Of a stretch of DNA of 64,000 bases, positions 24,269-35,173 are shown in pieces (positions within the stretch are counted from its first letter, which is position 1; each line of letters opens with the position of its first letter). The stretch comes from Psychrobacter submarinus (GTDB taxonomy: Bacteria; Pseudomonadota; Gammaproteobacteria; Pseudomonadales; Moraxellaceae): the NCBI RefSeq assembly GCF_904846685.1, contig NZ_CAJHBQ010000002.1, forward strand, positions 310,001 to 374,000, given 5' to 3'. Position numbers and translations under genes: made by a program. Below the pieces are notes generated by a model that was not told the DNA's origin, made no database searches, and saw only the letters and a program-made list of their open reading frames with translations.

Positions 24269-25414
24269 ATGACGACTTGTATCACCGGCACTGGCCTGTA
24301 TATCCCTCCCTATAGCATTAGTAATGAAGAGCTAGTTGAGTCCTTTAACCAGTATGTAGAGAACTACAACGAGCAACATGCTGACGAGATTGCTAATGAC
24401 ACTATCACGGCCCTTGAGCCTTCATCGGCTGCATTCATCGAAAAAGTCTCAGGCATCAAATCCCGTTATGTGATGGAAAAATATGGCATCCTTAACCCTG
24501 AGATCATGGCGCCCGTTATCCCTTATCGTAAGCTTGGCGAAGAGCTATCGGTTATGGCAGAGATGGGCGTGGCGGCATTGAATGATGCCCTAGCGGACGC
24601 TGGACTTGAGGCGAATGATCTAGACGGTATTATTCTAGCCTGTTCGAACTTTCAGCGCACTTATCCTGCCGTCGCCATCGAGATCCAAGAGGCAATCGGC
24701 ATGGTAGGCGGTTTCGCTTATGACATGAACGTCGCTTGTAGCGCTGCTACTTTTGGTCTGTCACAAGCGCACGGCTCAATTATCTCAGGACTGGCTAAGC
24801 GCGTCGCCGTCGTCAACGTCGAGATTACCTCAGCGCATCTGAACTGGCGTAACCGTGATAGCCACTTTATCTTTGGTGATGTGGCAACCGCTAGTATTGT
24901 TGAGGAGTTGGACACTCCTAAAGGCTATGAGATTCTAAATTCTAAGCTATTTACCCAGTTCTCAACCAACATCAAAAACGAATACGGCTTTATGGATCGC
25001 TCCGAGTACTTGGCCGCTGAGACTGAGATGTATCCAGATCTTAAAGCACCGGTTACTGACAAGCTGTTTTTGCAAAATGGCCGTAAAGTCTTCCGTGAAG
25101 TTTGTCCGAAAGTGTCGGAGATTATCACCGAACATCTAACAGAAAACGAGCTATCAGCGGATGATGTGAAGATGATGTGGCTCCACCAAGCCAATGCCAA
25201 TATGCTTGATTTAATCTTGCGTACTGTCGTTGGGCGTGATGCGGACAAAGCCATCGTGCCAAGTGTTATCGACGAATTTGCTAATACCAGCTCGGCAAGC
25301 CCGATGATTGTTTTCCACCGCTATAAAGATCAGCTACAATCGGGCGATTTGGGCGTCATCTGCTCGTTTGGCGCTGGTTACTCAATCGGTTCGGTACTGG
25401 TGCGTAAAGTGTAA
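24269..25414 (+). CDS. Beta-ketoacyl-ACP synthase III-like enzyme (thiolase fold)
   Basis: 381 residues, start at ATG after AAGGAAG. It condenses an acyl primer with malonyl-ACP or a related reaction in fatty-acid synthesis. The Cys-His-Asn triad of KAS III is visible: Cys157 in [10 protein letters not shown], His306 in WLHQANANM and Asn339 in FANTSSASP. The C-terminal [20 protein letters not shown] is typical of the family. It is about 50 residues longer than E. coli FabH, with extra sequence in the N-terminal part (residues 25-60) and near 230-260, resembling the second FabH-type synthases of pseudomonads and Acinetobacter. The precise substrate is unclear. Single-gene unit with its own promoter and terminator. 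Confidence 0.88.
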   Translation: MTTCITGTGLYIPPYSISNEELVESFNQYVENYNEQHADEIANDTITALEPSSAAFIEKVSGIKSRYVMEKYGILNPEIMAPVIPYRKLGEELSVMAEMGVAALNDALADAGLEANDLDGIILACSNFQRTYPAVAIEIQEAIGMVGGFAYDMNVACSAATFGLSQAHGSIISGLAKRVAVVNVEITSAHLNWRNRDSHFIFGDVATASIVEELDTPKGYEILNSKLFTQFSTNIKNEYGFMDRSEYLAAETEMYPDLKAPVTDKLFLQNGRKVFREVCPKVSEIITEHLTENELSADDVKMMWLHQANANMLDLILRTVVGRDADKAIVPSVIDEFANTSSASPMIVFHRYKDQLQSGDLGVICSFGAGYSIGSVLVRKV

Positions 25415-25462
25415 AACGTAATTAAGCTTAGTAAGCCTACTCAGTTTAGTACTTATATTCTT

Positions 25463-25498
25463 AAAAATAGCTAAGAGCACTCTTAGCTATTTTTTTTG
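25463..25498 (+). terminator. Terminator after the KAS III-like gene
   Basis: AATAGCTAAGAG/CTCTTAGCTATT stem followed by eight T. Confidence 0.9.
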
Positions 25499-25553
25499 GT
25501 TTTAGCTTTAAACAAGAAGATTACTGAGTGTTTTTAATATAAGGGTAAAAATT

Positions 25554-25562
25554 TGCTATAAT
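25554..25562 (+). promoter_or_regulatory. Extended -10 promoter of prfA
   Basis: TTGCTATAAT: an extended -10 (TG-N-TATAAT) 39 bp upstream of the prfA ATG. The -35 region is poor, as is usual with extended -10 promoters. Confidence 0.55.
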
Positions 25563-25600
25563 TGCTCTCTTATTTTACTTAGCTAATAAAAAGATTTTTT

Positions 25601-26689
25601 ATGAAAGAATCCTTACGCCTGCGTTTAGACCAAATGGTAGACCGTTATGAAGAGGTCACCGCTTTATTATCTGACCCTGATGTCATCAGCGATAATAATA
25701 AATTCCGTGAGCTGTCGGTTGAGCATAGCGACTTGATGGAAATTACGACTTTGTGGCTCAATTATGGCCGCGCCGAAACGGATCAAGCTGATGCGCAAAT
25801 GATGCTTGAGGATGCATCAGACCCTGAAATGAAAGAGATGATGCAAGATGAGATTGATAGTGCTCGCGCCGCCATCGCCAAGATGGAAGAAGATCTCAAC
25901 GTCATGATGCTACCAAAAGACCCTAATGACAAAGTGCCCGCGTTCCTAGAGATTCGCGCTGGTACTGGCGGTGATGAAGCGGCTATATTCTCAGGCGATC
26001 TGTTTCGCATGTACCAAAAATATGCGCAAAATCAAGGCTGGACTGTCGAAGTGCTGTCTGCTAATGAAGGTGAGCATGGCGGCTATAAAGAAATCATTAG
26101 CCGCATATCAGGCAATAGTGTCTATGGTCGTCTAAAGTTTGAATCAGGCGCGCACCGTGTACAGCGAGTACCTGAGACCGAAAGCCAAGGCCGAGTGCAT
26201 ACCTCAGCGTGTACGGTAGCAGTGATGCCAGAGGTTGAGATTGATGACAGTGTCGATCTTAATCCAGCGGATATTAAGATGGATACGTTCCGAGCTAGCG
26301 GCGCCGGTGGTCAGCACGTTAACACTACTGATTCAGCAGTACGCTTAACTCATATTCCTACTGGGGTAGTCGCCGAGTGTCAGCAAGAGCGAAGCCAACA
26401 TAAAAACCGCGCTAAAGCGATGCAAATGCTGATCTCACGTATTCAGCAAGCCAAAGTACAAGCACAGGTCGATACGGCAGATGAGATGCGCCGCGACCTT
26501 GTTGGTAGTGGCGATCGTAGTGAGCGCATTCGTACTTATAACTTCCCGCAAGGGCGCATGACCGATCACCGTATTAACTTGACCCTTTATAAGCTAGACT
26601 CCATCATGGAAGGTGATTTAGATGAGCTTTTAGATGCGCTATTACGTGAGCATCAGGCTGATCTGATGGCGAGTATTGGCGGTGAGTAG
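25601..26689 (+). CDS. prfA: Peptide chain release factor 1
   Basis: 362 residues, the normal length for RF1. It reads UAA and UAG stop codons and triggers peptide release. The codon-recognition PxT motif is in [16 protein letters not shown] and the catalytic GGQ in [18 protein letters not shown] near residue 237. The N-terminal helical domain and the C-terminal [19 protein letters not shown] are standard. In many gammaproteobacteria prfA is followed by prmC; here lysS follows instead after 154 bp. Confidence 0.98.
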   Translation: MKESLRLRLDQMVDRYEEVTALLSDPDVISDNNKFRELSVEHSDLMEITTLWLNYGRAETDQADAQMMLEDASDPEMKEMMQDEIDSARAAIAKMEEDLNVMMLPKDPNDKVPAFLEIRAGTGGDEAAIFSGDLFRMYQKYAQNQGWTVEVLSANEGEHGGYKEIISRISGNSVYGRLKFESGAHRVQRVPETESQGRVHTSACTVAVMPEVEIDDSVDLNPADIKMDTFRASGAGGQHVNTTDSAVRLTHIPTGVVAECQQERSQHKNRAKAMQMLISRIQQAKVQAQVDTADEMRRDLVGSGDRSERIRTYNFPQGRMTDHRINLTLYKLDSIMEGDLDELLDALLREHQADLMASIGGE

Positions 26690-26728
26690 TACCATCCTAT
26701 TGTCTATAAGCTAAGTGATAAGCGCAGG

Positions 26729-26751
26729 CTAGGTTTTATCCTAGTGTTTTT
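26729..26751 (+). terminator. Possible weak terminator after prfA
   Basis: CTAGG-TTTTAT-CCTAG stem followed by TGTTTTTC. The stem is only five pairs. Confidence 0.35.
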
Positions 26752-26843
26752 CAACCAGTGCTTTTTAACCTAACCGTTTTAATCTAGTGTCATAGTGTTA
26801 GAAGTGTCCAACAAGAACAAAACCCATCAAATTTGAGAATGTT

Positions 26844-28382
26844 ATGTCAAAAAATAACCAAAACCAACAAGAACAAGCGCCTACTGCTGAGGAAGCTAAC
26901 GAACTTATCGCGCAACTGCAAGCTAAGCTTGATGATATTAGCGCTTCTGGTAAGACCCCTTATCCCAACCAGTTTAAGCGCACTGACTATGCACAAGATT
27001 TGCAAACGGCCTTTGAAGGCATTGATAAGCAAGAAATAGAAGAAAAAGCGGCGAATGGAGAGAAGACGCAAGTGAATGTTGCAGGACGCGTCATGCTCAA
27101 CCGTGGCTCGTTTATTGTTATTCAAGATATGACAGGCCGCATTCAGCTTTATGTCGCTCGTAAAGAGCTAGATGAAGAGACGCGCGCCCGCATAAAATCA
27201 CTAGATCTAGGTGATATCGTTGGAGTATCAGGCTATATCGGCCGCTCAGGTAAAGGCGATCTTTATGTACATATCGAAGAGTTTACTCTACTTACCAAAG
27301 CGCTACGTCCAATGCCGAATAAATTCCACGGTCTCGCTGATATCGAAGCGCGGTACCGTAATCGTCATTTAGACTTGATGACCAATGAGTCGACGCGCGA
27401 TACTTTTATGATTCGCAGTCAAGTGATTAGCGGCATCCGCCAGTTTATGCTGAATGAGCGTTTTATGGAAGTTGAGACGCCAATGATGCATCCGATACCA
27501 GGCGGCGCAGTAGCCCGTCCGTTTGAGACTCATCATAACGCTTTAGATATGCCACTATATCTACGTATCGCTCCAGAGTTATATCTCAAGCGCCTAGTCG
27601 TTGGCGGTTTTGAAAAAGTCTTTGAGATTAACCGCAGTTTTCGTAATGAAGGCGTATCGACTCGCCATAATCCTGAATTCACCATGATTGAATTTTATCA
27701 AGCCTATGCTGATTATCATGACCTAATGGATTTGACCGAGCGTTTATTCCATAAGTTAGCGATTGATATTTTGGGCACTACTGAGCTGACTTATCAAGAC
27801 GAAGCTATTAGTCTCAAAGCACCGTTTGCGCGCTTATCGATGTCCGATGCGATTGCTCAATATGCCGAAGGCTTTGATATGGCTCGTATCGATGATCGTG
27901 ACTATCTGGCTGACTATGTCGAAAATACGTTAAAACAACCGGTAAATGATGTCTTTGGTGTTGGTAAACTTAAAACTATCGTCTTTGAAGAAACTGCTGA
28001 GCATCAATTGCGTCAGCCGACTTTTATTACTGAATATCCAGCAGAGACCTCACCGCTGGCACGCCGTAATGATGACAACCCTGAGATTACTGACCGCTTT
28101 GAGCTGTTTATCGGTGGCCGAGAGTTGGCGAACGGTTTTAGCGAGCTGAACGATCCTGCTGATCAGGCGGAACGTTTCCGTGGTCAAGTCGCTGAAAAAG
28201 ACGCGGGCGATGATGAGGCGATGCATTTTGATGAAGAGTATATAGAAGCTTTATCCTATGGTTTACCGCCAACGGCAGGCGAGGGTATTGGTATCGATCG
28301 TTTAGTGATGCTATTTACCGACTCAGCTAGCATTCGCGATGTAATATTGTTCCCGCATATGCGCCGCAAAATCGAAGACTAG
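26844..28382 (+). CDS. lysS: Lysyl-tRNA synthetase, class II
   Basis: 512 residues. The N-terminal OB-fold anticodon-binding domain ([20 protein letters not shown], residues about 78-165) is followed by the class II catalytic core: motif 1 around [20 protein letters not shown], motif 2 [20 protein letters not shown] and motif 3 [20 protein letters not shown]. Length and order are normal. A Gln/Glu-rich leader of about 25 residues precedes the conserved part. It has its own ATG (GAGAATGTT upstream) and shows nothing unusual. Confidence 0.98.
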   Translation: MSKNNQNQQEQAPTAEEANELIAQLQAKLDDISASGKTPYPNQFKRTDYAQDLQTAFEGIDKQEIEEKAANGEKTQVNVAGRVMLNRGSFIVIQDMTGRIQLYVARKELDEETRARIKSLDLGDIVGVSGYIGRSGKGDLYVHIEEFTLLTKALRPMPNKFHGLADIEARYRNRHLDLMTNESTRDTFMIRSQVISGIRQFMLNERFMEVETPMMHPIPGGAVARPFETHHNALDMPLYLRIAPELYLKRLVVGGFEKVFEINRSFRNEGVSTRHNPEFTMIEFYQAYADYHDLMDLTERLFHKLAIDILGTTELTYQDEAISLKAPFARLSMSDAIAQYAEGFDMARIDDRDYLADYVENTLKQPVNDVFGVGKLKTIVFEETAEHQLRQPTFITEYPAETSPLARRNDDNPEITDRFELFIGGRELANGFSELNDPADQAERFRGQVAEKDAGDDEAMHFDEEYIEALSYGLPPTAGEGIGIDRLVMLFTDSASIRDVILFPHMRRKIED

Positions 28383-28637
28383 TCTGAGATAAAGCCCGTG
28401 AAGTTAGGTGCGTAACGCGTTGCTTATTAGACATTAATCTACTATAAAGTTTAATTAACGATATAATAATCGTTATTTTCTAAAATTTAGTTTCTAAAAG
28501 TTAGTTTCTAAGAAGTGCTTGTGATTAGTCATTTAGGAATGTGTTCGATACTACCTTATGCTCCTTAGTTACAAGCAGCAGTCACAAGCAGCGATTTTAA
28601 GGATGTTATTTATAGGGATATCATTTATAGGAATATT

Positions 28638-29909
28638 ATGGAAAATTCGCATAGCGCTTCATCTTGGCAAACCCTGATTCTTCAAAGCTTTTTATCTTTA
28701 TATCAAATCAGTGCTAAAAACACGACTAGTAGAGACTATTTTCAAGGCTATGACTTTGTTTTTGAATTCTCCGAAGCGGTGCTTTATGTATTGGTGAATG
28801 AAGTCACCGCTGAGGTCAGTCAGTACGATATAGACGCCTCGCAGGTAAGAGTTTGGAGAAAGGATGTCGTTAATCAGCTGATGAAGCGCCATGCGCAGGT
28901 CTACTCAAGCAACCATAGTCTGACTGATAGGCAAAGTCCTGCTAATGCAGACAAAGCCGTATACTTTATCGGTTTAACGTCCTTGACGATTAAGCATTCA
29001 AATAATCAAAGCCGCGCCCAAGCCAATAGCTCGTTACATGATGTGCAGTACGAGTACGGTAGTCAGTTCTTTGCAGAAGATTGTGTATTAGATCTGGATG
29101 ATGAAAAAAGTATTTTACAGATATTTAGTCTGCAAAACTTTAGTAAAATATTAAAGCAACTACAAACTCCTGCTGATGTTACGGCGTTTTTACAGTTTCA
29201 TCGAAGTCATCTGACAGCGATGCAATCTTTTGATGATGAGTCGACATTGTTAGAAGGGTTTTTACAATCATCAGACTTTTATAAAAAAGCGCTACAAGTA
29301 CAAAAGCAGCTAGTAGATAACAACCTATTAGAGCAGGTAGAGCCACGCTTACTAGAGATAATGCACGCTTCGACACCCGCATCTATTGAGAAAGTATCAG
29401 CCGATATCATTAAAAAGTCGGACATGTGGTGTAAGCTTTTTAATAGCCTTGTGCAGCGCTACTATGAAGCAGGAGCACCTCTGCCCAAAGCACAAGTTGA
29501 ATTACTAGTCGATGAGTCTCTCTATACTTGTGCCAGTTTAGTCGAGCGGATATTAGACTATAAGTATAAGGATGCGCAATCGCGTTGGAATGGTTATATC
29601 GATCATCAGCCTTCTTACAACCGCTCTGGCTGTCACTATATGCTGGTGTTTTACGCACAATACGAAAGTAGCCCGCTTAGCGCAGATAAGGTTCGTAGCA
29701 ACTACCAAGATTTATTAGCAGAGCTCAACGCTCATCTACAAGAGCCCATAATGGAAGATTTATTCTTGATTGGAGTCGAGCACAGAGACTCTAGGGATAG
29801 CGTAAACACTGAAGTTATGATTGATATTTTCTATCAAAGTGGCTGTGTTATCAATGCAGAAATGCAGCGCTTATATGAGCAATTAGCTGAGCTCAAATCA
29901 CAGTCTTGA
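28638..29909 (+). CDS. Unrecognised 423-residue cytoplasmic protein
   Basis: I do not recognise this protein. It has no signal peptide, membrane helix, Cys cluster or nucleotide-binding loop. The N-terminal half begins with a helix (WQTLILQSFLSLYQ) and a mixed alpha/beta stretch with FEFSEAVLYVLVNEV and KAVYFIGLTSLTIKH. The middle (residues about 170-290) is predicted helical, with LLEGFLQSSDFYKKALQVQK and IIKKSDMWCKLFNSLVQRYY. The C-terminal part has alternating strands (HYMLVFYAQYESS, DLFLIGVEHRDS, VMIDIFYQSG), a ferredoxin-like pattern. Codon use resembles its neighbours, so it is probably a resident gene, not recently acquired. It lies alone between lysS and dnaX. Confidence 0.8.
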   Translation: MENSHSASSWQTLILQSFLSLYQISAKNTTSRDYFQGYDFVFEFSEAVLYVLVNEVTAEVSQYDIDASQVRVWRKDVVNQLMKRHAQVYSSNHSLTDRQSPANADKAVYFIGLTSLTIKHSNNQSRAQANSSLHDVQYEYGSQFFAEDCVLDLDDEKSILQIFSLQNFSKILKQLQTPADVTAFLQFHRSHLTAMQSFDDESTLLEGFLQSSDFYKKALQVQKQLVDNNLLEQVEPRLLEIMHASTPASIEKVSADIIKKSDMWCKLFNSLVQRYYEAGAPLPKAQVELLVDESLYTCASLVERILDYKYKDAQSRWNGYIDHQPSYNRSGCHYMLVFYAQYESSPLSADKVRSNYQDLLAELNAHLQEPIMEDLFLIGVEHRDSRDSVNTEVMIDIFYQSGCVINAEMQRLYEQLAELKSQS

Positions 29910-30163
29910 TAGCTGTCACTGACTCAATCATTGACTTGCTCTAGGTAAACACTATAAACAATGACTCATCGGTACTTTCGAACGCTCTATAGTTTTTTGC
30001 TAAAAAACAGATATTCTTTCAAATAGGAAGGACTAAAACAGGCATTAGGCGTAGAGGATACTAGAAAGATGCATTACTAGAAAAATAGTATCGATACCGA
30101 AGCTCATCCCTTTGTAATAAACCTCTGTACCCCTTATTTAGCACTGCTATATTGGCAACTATT

Positions 30164-32317
30164 ATGACGCAACAGTATCAAGTTTTAGCACGAAAATACC
30201 GCCCTAAAAACTTCCATGAGCTTGTAGGGCAAACCCACGTCTCGCAGGCCTTGATTAATGCGATTGACTATAACCGTCTGCATCATGCTTATTTGTTTAC
30301 TGGTACTCGCGGTGTCGGTAAAACTACAATCGCGCGCATTTTATCAAAATGCTTAAACTGTGATACCGGTATTACTAGCACACCTTGCGGAGTATGCGAC
30401 AACTGTGTGGCCATCGATCAGGGCCGCTTTATTGATCTAATCGAGATCGATGCCGCCTCTCGTACCAAGGTCGAGGATACCCGTGAGCTATTAGATAATG
30501 TGCCTTATGCACCAAGCCAGGGACGCTACAAGGTTTATCTTATTGATGAAGTGCATATGCTATCGACGCACAGCTTCAACGCACTATTAAAGACCTTAGA
30601 AGAGCCACCTGAGCATGTCAAGTTTTTACTTGCGACCACTGACCCGCAAAAGCTGCCAGTCACTATCATCTCACGCTGCTTACAGTTTGTGCTTCGACCC
30701 TTGCCGCAGACTTTGCTTTGTGAGCATTTGGCTAAGGTACTCACTCAAGAGCAAGTGGCGTTCACCCAGCCGGCGCTTTGGCAGTTGGCAAGCGCGGCAA
30801 AGGGCTCAGTGCGTGATGCTATGTCGTTGACCGATCAAGCGATTGCTTTTGGGCAAGGCGCGCTTGATGATGAGACGGTCAACGCTATGCTTGGCTTGAT
30901 TGATGCTGCAGACTTAGTGCGCTTAATAACAGATATCTATCATCATGACAAGTCGGCAGTAGCTGCACACATTGAGCAGATGCGCGCGCAAATGGTTGAC
31001 GCTACTAGTATGTTCGATGGATTGGCTGAGCTGCTACATCAATTGGCGTTGACTCAGCTGTTGCCTGAGGTGGCTCTAAACGTTAATGAGACGCAAGCGC
31101 AAACGATCAATGAGTTAGCGCAGCGTATTAGCCCTGATGTATTACAGCTGTATTATGAGATTGTGGTGCAAGCTCGTGAAGGTATTAAGCTTGCGAGCAC
31201 TCCTATGCAAGCGCTTGAGATGTGTATTTTGCGCCTGCTGGCGTTTCGTCCGCTGCCGACTGATGAAGTAGTGATACCTAGTAATAATGATGATGAGACT
31301 GCGACGGCTTCAATGCCCTCAGTAGATCATATTGTCACCTCAAATCAGAACTTAACGTCCTATGAGATCGAGCATAAGAGCGCTCTTCATCCAAGCGATG
31401 ATGAGCAAGACGTCAAAAACACTAACACTGAGAGTCAGTCTGACTATGAGCCAACGTCAGAGCAAAAACAATATATAGATGACGACCCTGTTGACGTTGC
31501 TCAGCCACTAATCGCAACCTCTAGTGAACCTGAACCTGAACCTGAACCTGAACCTGAACCTGAACCTGAACCTGAACCTGAACCTGAACCTGAACCTGAA
31601 CCTGAACCTGAACCTGAACCTGAACCTGAACCTGAACCTGAACCTGAACCTGAACCTGAACCTGAACCTGAACCTGAACCTGAAATTCAATCAACACACG
31701 ATCAGGAACAAGAGCTCGATAACGCAGCGGTTGAGATTAGTGATTCGTCAGTAACTGCTGCTGAAAAAGAGAGTCAGGCTGCTGCCCAGCTACAGCCTAG
31801 CGCTAATCTTGAAGCTACTGAAGGCTTACAACAAACCAGCTCGCAAAATATTCAACATTCCTCTCATTTAGCAGTCGATGATCCTAGAGCATTATTGCGC
31901 TGTGCACCGCAAGAATTAGTCGGCGAGTGGACGCCTGAGAAGTGGGACTACTGGTTACAGACGGCGCGCGAAGAGGATATTCTAGCCTCAGATGAGCTCG
32001 CTTTAGCTCGTCAAGGTATGATGACGGGTCTGTGTGATGGTCCATCTGCTTTTGTGACTAGTATTGATAGTAAGCATTTGCAAGCTACTTTTCAGCAGCT
32101 GGCGGCGACGTTGAAACAACAGTTTACGCAAGCAGATATCAGTTTAGAGATAGACGATAGTGCCCAGAAAACTGCAGACAAGACGCCTGAAAGTCGCCAG
32201 AAGTTACGACTGGAGCAAGCAGCAAAAAGCGCACAAGAGCTACTATTAGCGTCGCCAGTGATGCGCTATTTGACTGAGCGCGGCGAGGGCAAAATGGGTA
32301 AGGTGAAGCTCACCTAA
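30164..32317 (+). CDS. dnaX: DNA polymerase III subunit gamma/tau
   Basis: 717 residues from the ATG at 30164 ([20 protein letters not shown] follows, the conserved start). Clamp-loader AAA+ subunit: Walker [10 protein letters not shown] near residue 46, a four-Cys zinc module (CLNC, then CGVCDNC) near 64-80, Walker B LIDEVHML and the SRC motif in TIISRCLQF. Domain III follows to about residue 365. Then comes an acidic linker with 26 perfect Glu-Pro repeats (about residues 455-506) and a tau-type C-terminal region ([20 protein letters not shown]) that should bind the polymerase. I see no A-AAA-AAG slippery site of the E. coli kind, so a short gamma form by that mechanism is not supported. Confidence 0.96.
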   Translation: MTQQYQVLARKYRPKNFHELVGQTHVSQALINAIDYNRLHHAYLFTGTRGVGKTTIARILSKCLNCDTGITSTPCGVCDNCVAIDQGRFIDLIEIDAASRTKVEDTRELLDNVPYAPSQGRYKVYLIDEVHMLSTHSFNALLKTLEEPPEHVKFLLATTDPQKLPVTIISRCLQFVLRPLPQTLLCEHLAKVLTQEQVAFTQPALWQLASAAKGSVRDAMSLTDQAIAFGQGALDDETVNAMLGLIDAADLVRLITDIYHHDKSAVAAHIEQMRAQMVDATSMFDGLAELLHQLALTQLLPEVALNVNETQAQTINELAQRISPDVLQLYYEIVVQAREGIKLASTPMQALEMCILRLLAFRPLPTDEVVIPSNNDDETATASMPSVDHIVTSNQNLTSYEIEHKSALHPSDDEQDVKNTNTESQSDYEPTSEQKQYIDDDPVDVAQPLIATSSEPEPEPEPEPEPEPEPEPEPEPEPEPEPEPEPEPEPEPEPEPEPEPEPEPEPEIQSTHDQEQELDNAAVEISDSSVTAAEKESQAAAQLQPSANLEATEGLQQTSSQNIQHSSHLAVDDPRALLRCAPQELVGEWTPEKWDYWLQTAREEDILASDELALARQGMMTGLCDGPSAFVTSIDSKHLQATFQQLAATLKQQFTQADISLEIDDSAQKTADKTPESRQKLRLEQAAKSAQELLLASPVMRYLTERGEGKMGKVKLT
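31526..31681 (+). repeat. 26 perfect GAACCT hexamers inside dnaX, encoding (Glu-Pro)26
   Basis: 156 bases with no interruption or variant. The unit is two codons, so gain or loss keeps the frame. The next codons (GAAATT) look like the decayed edge of the array. Confidence 0.98.
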
Positions 32318-32539
32318 GTTTGAAGATACACTGATATGATACTCATCAAGAGACAAGCTCAATAAATAAAGATAACTTAGTCAATGTGCTAAATGCTATT
32401 TTATCGATATATAGCATATTATCAAAATATGCGACTCATTAAGTGTACGCTTTAGATATATTAAAGATAGGTAAAGTTTTTTTAATTAGTTATAATGGTT
32501 AAGTTATATTAAAAATTAAAAAAGAGTTTAGGTGACAAT

Positions 32540-33439
32540 ATGTTAGATAATTTGCGCGGTATGGCTGTGTTCGCGAGTGTGGTCGAGCACGGCTCTTTTA
32601 GTGGTTCAGCTCGGGAGCTTGGGATTACCACTAGTGCCGTCAGCCAACAGATACGTTCTTTGGAAAATGAGCTGGGCGTAGTGCTACTACATCGATCTAC
32701 TCGTAAGCTGAGCTTAACGGAGGCGGGCGAGAGCTTTTACGAGTCAGCAAAAGATGTCGTGAGTGCCGCTGAGCAAGGCCGTATCAAGGTCAATCAATTA
32801 CGCGATGAGCTGGCTGGTAGCTTGCGTATTGCGACCACGCCTGAGCTTGGCGTGCACCATATATTGCCGGCGTTATCGACTTGGATGGCAGCTCACGATG
32901 ATTTGAGTATTACCTATCTAGCAGATAACCGCTATGTGGATATGATTGATGAGCGCATCGATATCGCTGTGCGTATGAGCCCAAGTATCGATAACTCTGC
33001 GCTGAGTAGTCACCCTTTATCAGATGTGCGTCAGCTACTAGTGGCCTCACCGCAATACTTGCGTCAGCACAAAAAAATAGAGAGCCCAAAAGATTTAGCC
33101 GATCATCAGCTCATCTGTATCGATATTATGCAAGATGCAAGCTATGTTGAGCTATCAAAAACGGAAACCAGTAAAAAAACGCGTATCAAAATGGACTCGC
33201 GTATTCATACCAATAACGTTTTTATGGCACTAACTTTGGCAAAAGAGGGTCATGGTATCATCAGAATTATGGAGATGGATGTTAAGCGTGAGCTTGAAAA
33301 CGGTACCTTAGTAGAAGTATTAACTGGCTATCAATTACCAAGTTTTGTACTGTATGCGGTGACCTTGAATCGCGAACAGCAGCCTGCCAAAATTACTCGC
33401 TGCTTAGAGGTATTAAAAAAGTACTTTCATGCGAGTTAA
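32540..33439 (+). CDS. LysR-family transcriptional regulator
   Basis: 299 residues. The winged helix-turn-helix is at residues 1-60 (FASVVEHGSFSGSARELGIT, then TSAVSQQIRSLENELGVVLL), with the family end HRSTRKLSLTEAG. The effector domain (residues about 90-295) has LRIATTPELGVHHILPAL and AKEGHGIIRI. It resembles the CrgA/AaeR-type subgroup. Start ATG follows AGGTGAC. There is no divergent partner gene, so the target is not evident. The next gene, argD, is convergent, with MITE copy 3 and a terminator between. Confidence 0.93.
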   Translation: MLDNLRGMAVFASVVEHGSFSGSARELGITTSAVSQQIRSLENELGVVLLHRSTRKLSLTEAGESFYESAKDVVSAAEQGRIKVNQLRDELAGSLRIATTPELGVHHILPALSTWMAAHDDLSITYLADNRYVDMIDERIDIAVRMSPSIDNSALSSHPLSDVRQLLVASPQYLRQHKKIESPKDLADHQLICIDIMQDASYVELSKTETSKKTRIKMDSRIHTNNVFMALTLAKEGHGIIRIMEMDVKRELENGTLVEVLTGYQLPSFVLYAVTLNREQQPAKITRCLEVLKKYFHAS

Positions 33440-33485
33440 TAGGCTTTGAATGGCTTATCATTTTGACTATGCCATCTCGATTAAT

Positions 33486-33792
33486 TAGGGCGTGTTGAAC
33501 ATTCACAAGAAGGCACTGCTGATAGCTGCTAGTTAATCAAAGCTGTGTTCTAGTCTAAGGGAAAATTGCAGGTAATGCTCATTGCATTGGCTAACTGATT
33601 TTATTTAAACAGTCACAACGACTAGGGCGATTTTAGCATCAGCCCTCACTCTAACAACAGGGACAGGACTCTTTTTTGCCGCTTTATTGATAAAAACTGA
33701 CGTATAGAATGACTATACTTACCATTTTTATCTGCAAATCGCCTAAAAAATAGTCTCTGTCAGTGCCATGGTCGAATGTTCAACACGCCCTA
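33486..33792. mobile_element. MITE copy 3 (307 bp, diverged interior)
   Basis: Same 19-bp inverted ends and TA edges as the other copies, in the orientation of copy 1. The outer 20-60 bases and the CAGCCCTCAC...GGGACAGGACT segment are conserved. The stretch at about 33520-33630 differs strongly and is longer. Confidence 0.88.
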
Positions 33793-33808
33793 GTACGCTT
33801 ATAGAGTT

Positions 33809-33850
33809 AAAAAGCCTTTAGAGCTATGTCATCTAAAGGCTTTTTTTTAA
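33809..33850. terminator. Bidirectional terminator between lysR and argD
   Basis: AAAAAGCCTTTAG and CTAAAGGCTTTTTTTTT pair around GCTATGTCAT. There are T runs on both strands. It serves argD and, across the MITE, lysR. Confidence 0.85.
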
Positions 33851-33884
33851 TTCTGTTTTTTGAGGTTTCAATAAAAGCTTAGCG

Positions 33885-35066
33885 TTAAAGTCGCGGTTTT
33901 AATAAATTATGCAGACGCTCAACCACTTGCGTGCTTTCATAACGGCTGATGTTGAGTGGCGGCAGTAAACGAATGACATGACCGCCAGTGACGTTGATGA
34001 TAAGCTGCTGCTCATCGCGAGCAAGATTAACCAGTTGACTACAATCCGTATCTTCTGGCAAAACGATACCGATCATCGTGCCGGCGCCGCGCGTGGTAAC
34101 ACCGTATTGCTGCAACTCACTAGCTAAGCTGTCGCGAATAAACTGACCTTCAAACACAGCGTTGTCCATTACGCCGCTATCAGATAACACCTCGTACACG
34201 CTATGGACGACGCGGCTTGCTAGCGGAGTGCCGCCGTAAGTAGAGCCATGGCTGCCTGCACCGAATAAGTCTTTAGCTCGGCCACGTACCAAGCAAGCAC
34301 CTACCGGAAAACCATTGCCTAAGCCTTTCGCTGTGGTTAATACGTCAGGACGCGCTTTACTGTGCTGATAAGCAAAATATTTGCCAGTACGGCCATTACC
34401 TGTTTGTACTTCGTCGAGCATAAAGAGCCAATCGTGAGCGTCACATACCGCTTGCAGCTCTTCTAGATAAGTAAAGCCGTTAGCCGCAGTATTAAGGCCG
34501 CCTTCACCTTGAATGGGCTCTACCAAGATAGCGCAAATCTCGTCATTGTCGCTAGCGGCTTGTCTGATAGCTTCGATATCACCAAACGGCAACCGGATGA
34601 AGTCCTCATCTAAAGTAAAGAAGCCTTCACGTGCCTTTGGATTAGCTGTGGCAGACAAAGATAGTAAGGTACGACCATGAAAGGAGTGTTCCATGACGAT
34701 AACTTTAGGGCGTTTAAAGCCTTTATTATGTGCATAAAGTCGTGCCATTTTCAGCGCCGCTTCATTAGCCTCAGCGCCACTATTAGCAAAGAACACGCTA
34801 TCCATCTGCGCCGCTGTACATAGCGCTTCACCCGCGCGCTCTTGCCAATCGATACCGAATAGGTTACTGGTATGCATCAAAGTGGCGGCTTGCTGCTGAA
34901 TGGCTTCGGTGACTTTTGGGTGACAATGGCCTAAACCACAAACGGCAATACCGGTCAGCGCATCTAAATAAGGGGTATCGTCCTTTGTATAAAGCCAACT
35001 ACCTGAGCCGCGCATAAAGCTTATCGGTTGACGATTATAGGTAGGCATCAGATAAGTCGCTGACAT
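33885..35066 (-). CDS. argD: Acetylornithine aminotransferase
   Basis: 393 residues, class III PLP aminotransferase of arginine synthesis (N-acetylornithine to N-acetylglutamate semialdehyde). Features are GIAVCGLGHCHPKVTEAIQQ, then SNLFGIDWQ and FFANSGAEANEAALKMAR for the cofactor phosphate. LDEVQTGNGRTGKYFAYQ carries the PLP-binding Asp, and Lys is the Schiff base in TTAKGLGNGFPVGA. The ending NVTGGHVIRLLPPLNIS is standard. It may also accept succinyl-diaminopimelate, as ArgD commonly does. Monocistronic. Confidence 0.96.
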   Translation of the reverse strand: MSATYLMPTYNRQPISFMRGSGSWLYTKDDTPYLDALTGIAVCGLGHCHPKVTEAIQQQAATLMHTSNLFGIDWQERAGEALCTAAQMDSVFFANSGAEANEAALKMARLYAHNKGFKRPKVIVMEHSFHGRTLLSLSATANPKAREGFFTLDEDFIRLPFGDIEAIRQAASDNDEICAILVEPIQGEGGLNTAANGFTYLEELQAVCDAHDWLFMLDEVQTGNGRTGKYFAYQHSKARPDVLTTAKGLGNGFPVGACLVRGRAKDLFGAGSHGSTYGGTPLASRVVHSVYEVLSDSGVMDNAVFEGQFIRDSLASELQQYGVTTRGAGTMIGIVLPEDTDCSQLVNLARDEQQLIINVTGGHVIRLLPPLNISRYESTQVVERLHNLLKPRL

Positions 35067-35173
35067 ACGGACATCCTTAAAATATAAATGTGAGAGGGTA
35101 GGTTCTGGGGTGATTTGTTATAATAATGGGCTCAATTGTTAGGTGCTACCATACTGACCACAAAACGTTAGCG

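Noticed and set aside
31508..31754. Long open frames antisense (Phe-Arg repeats) and in another frame (Asn-Leu repeats) over the dnaX hexamer array
   Set aside because: They are a by-product of the GAACCT repeat, which has no stop in any frame; no ribosome binding site or family likeness.
31260..31800. Programmed frameshift site in dnaX for a gamma product
   Set aside because: No A-AAA-AAG slippery heptamer; the only A run (GAA AAA GAG) is in the wrong phase.
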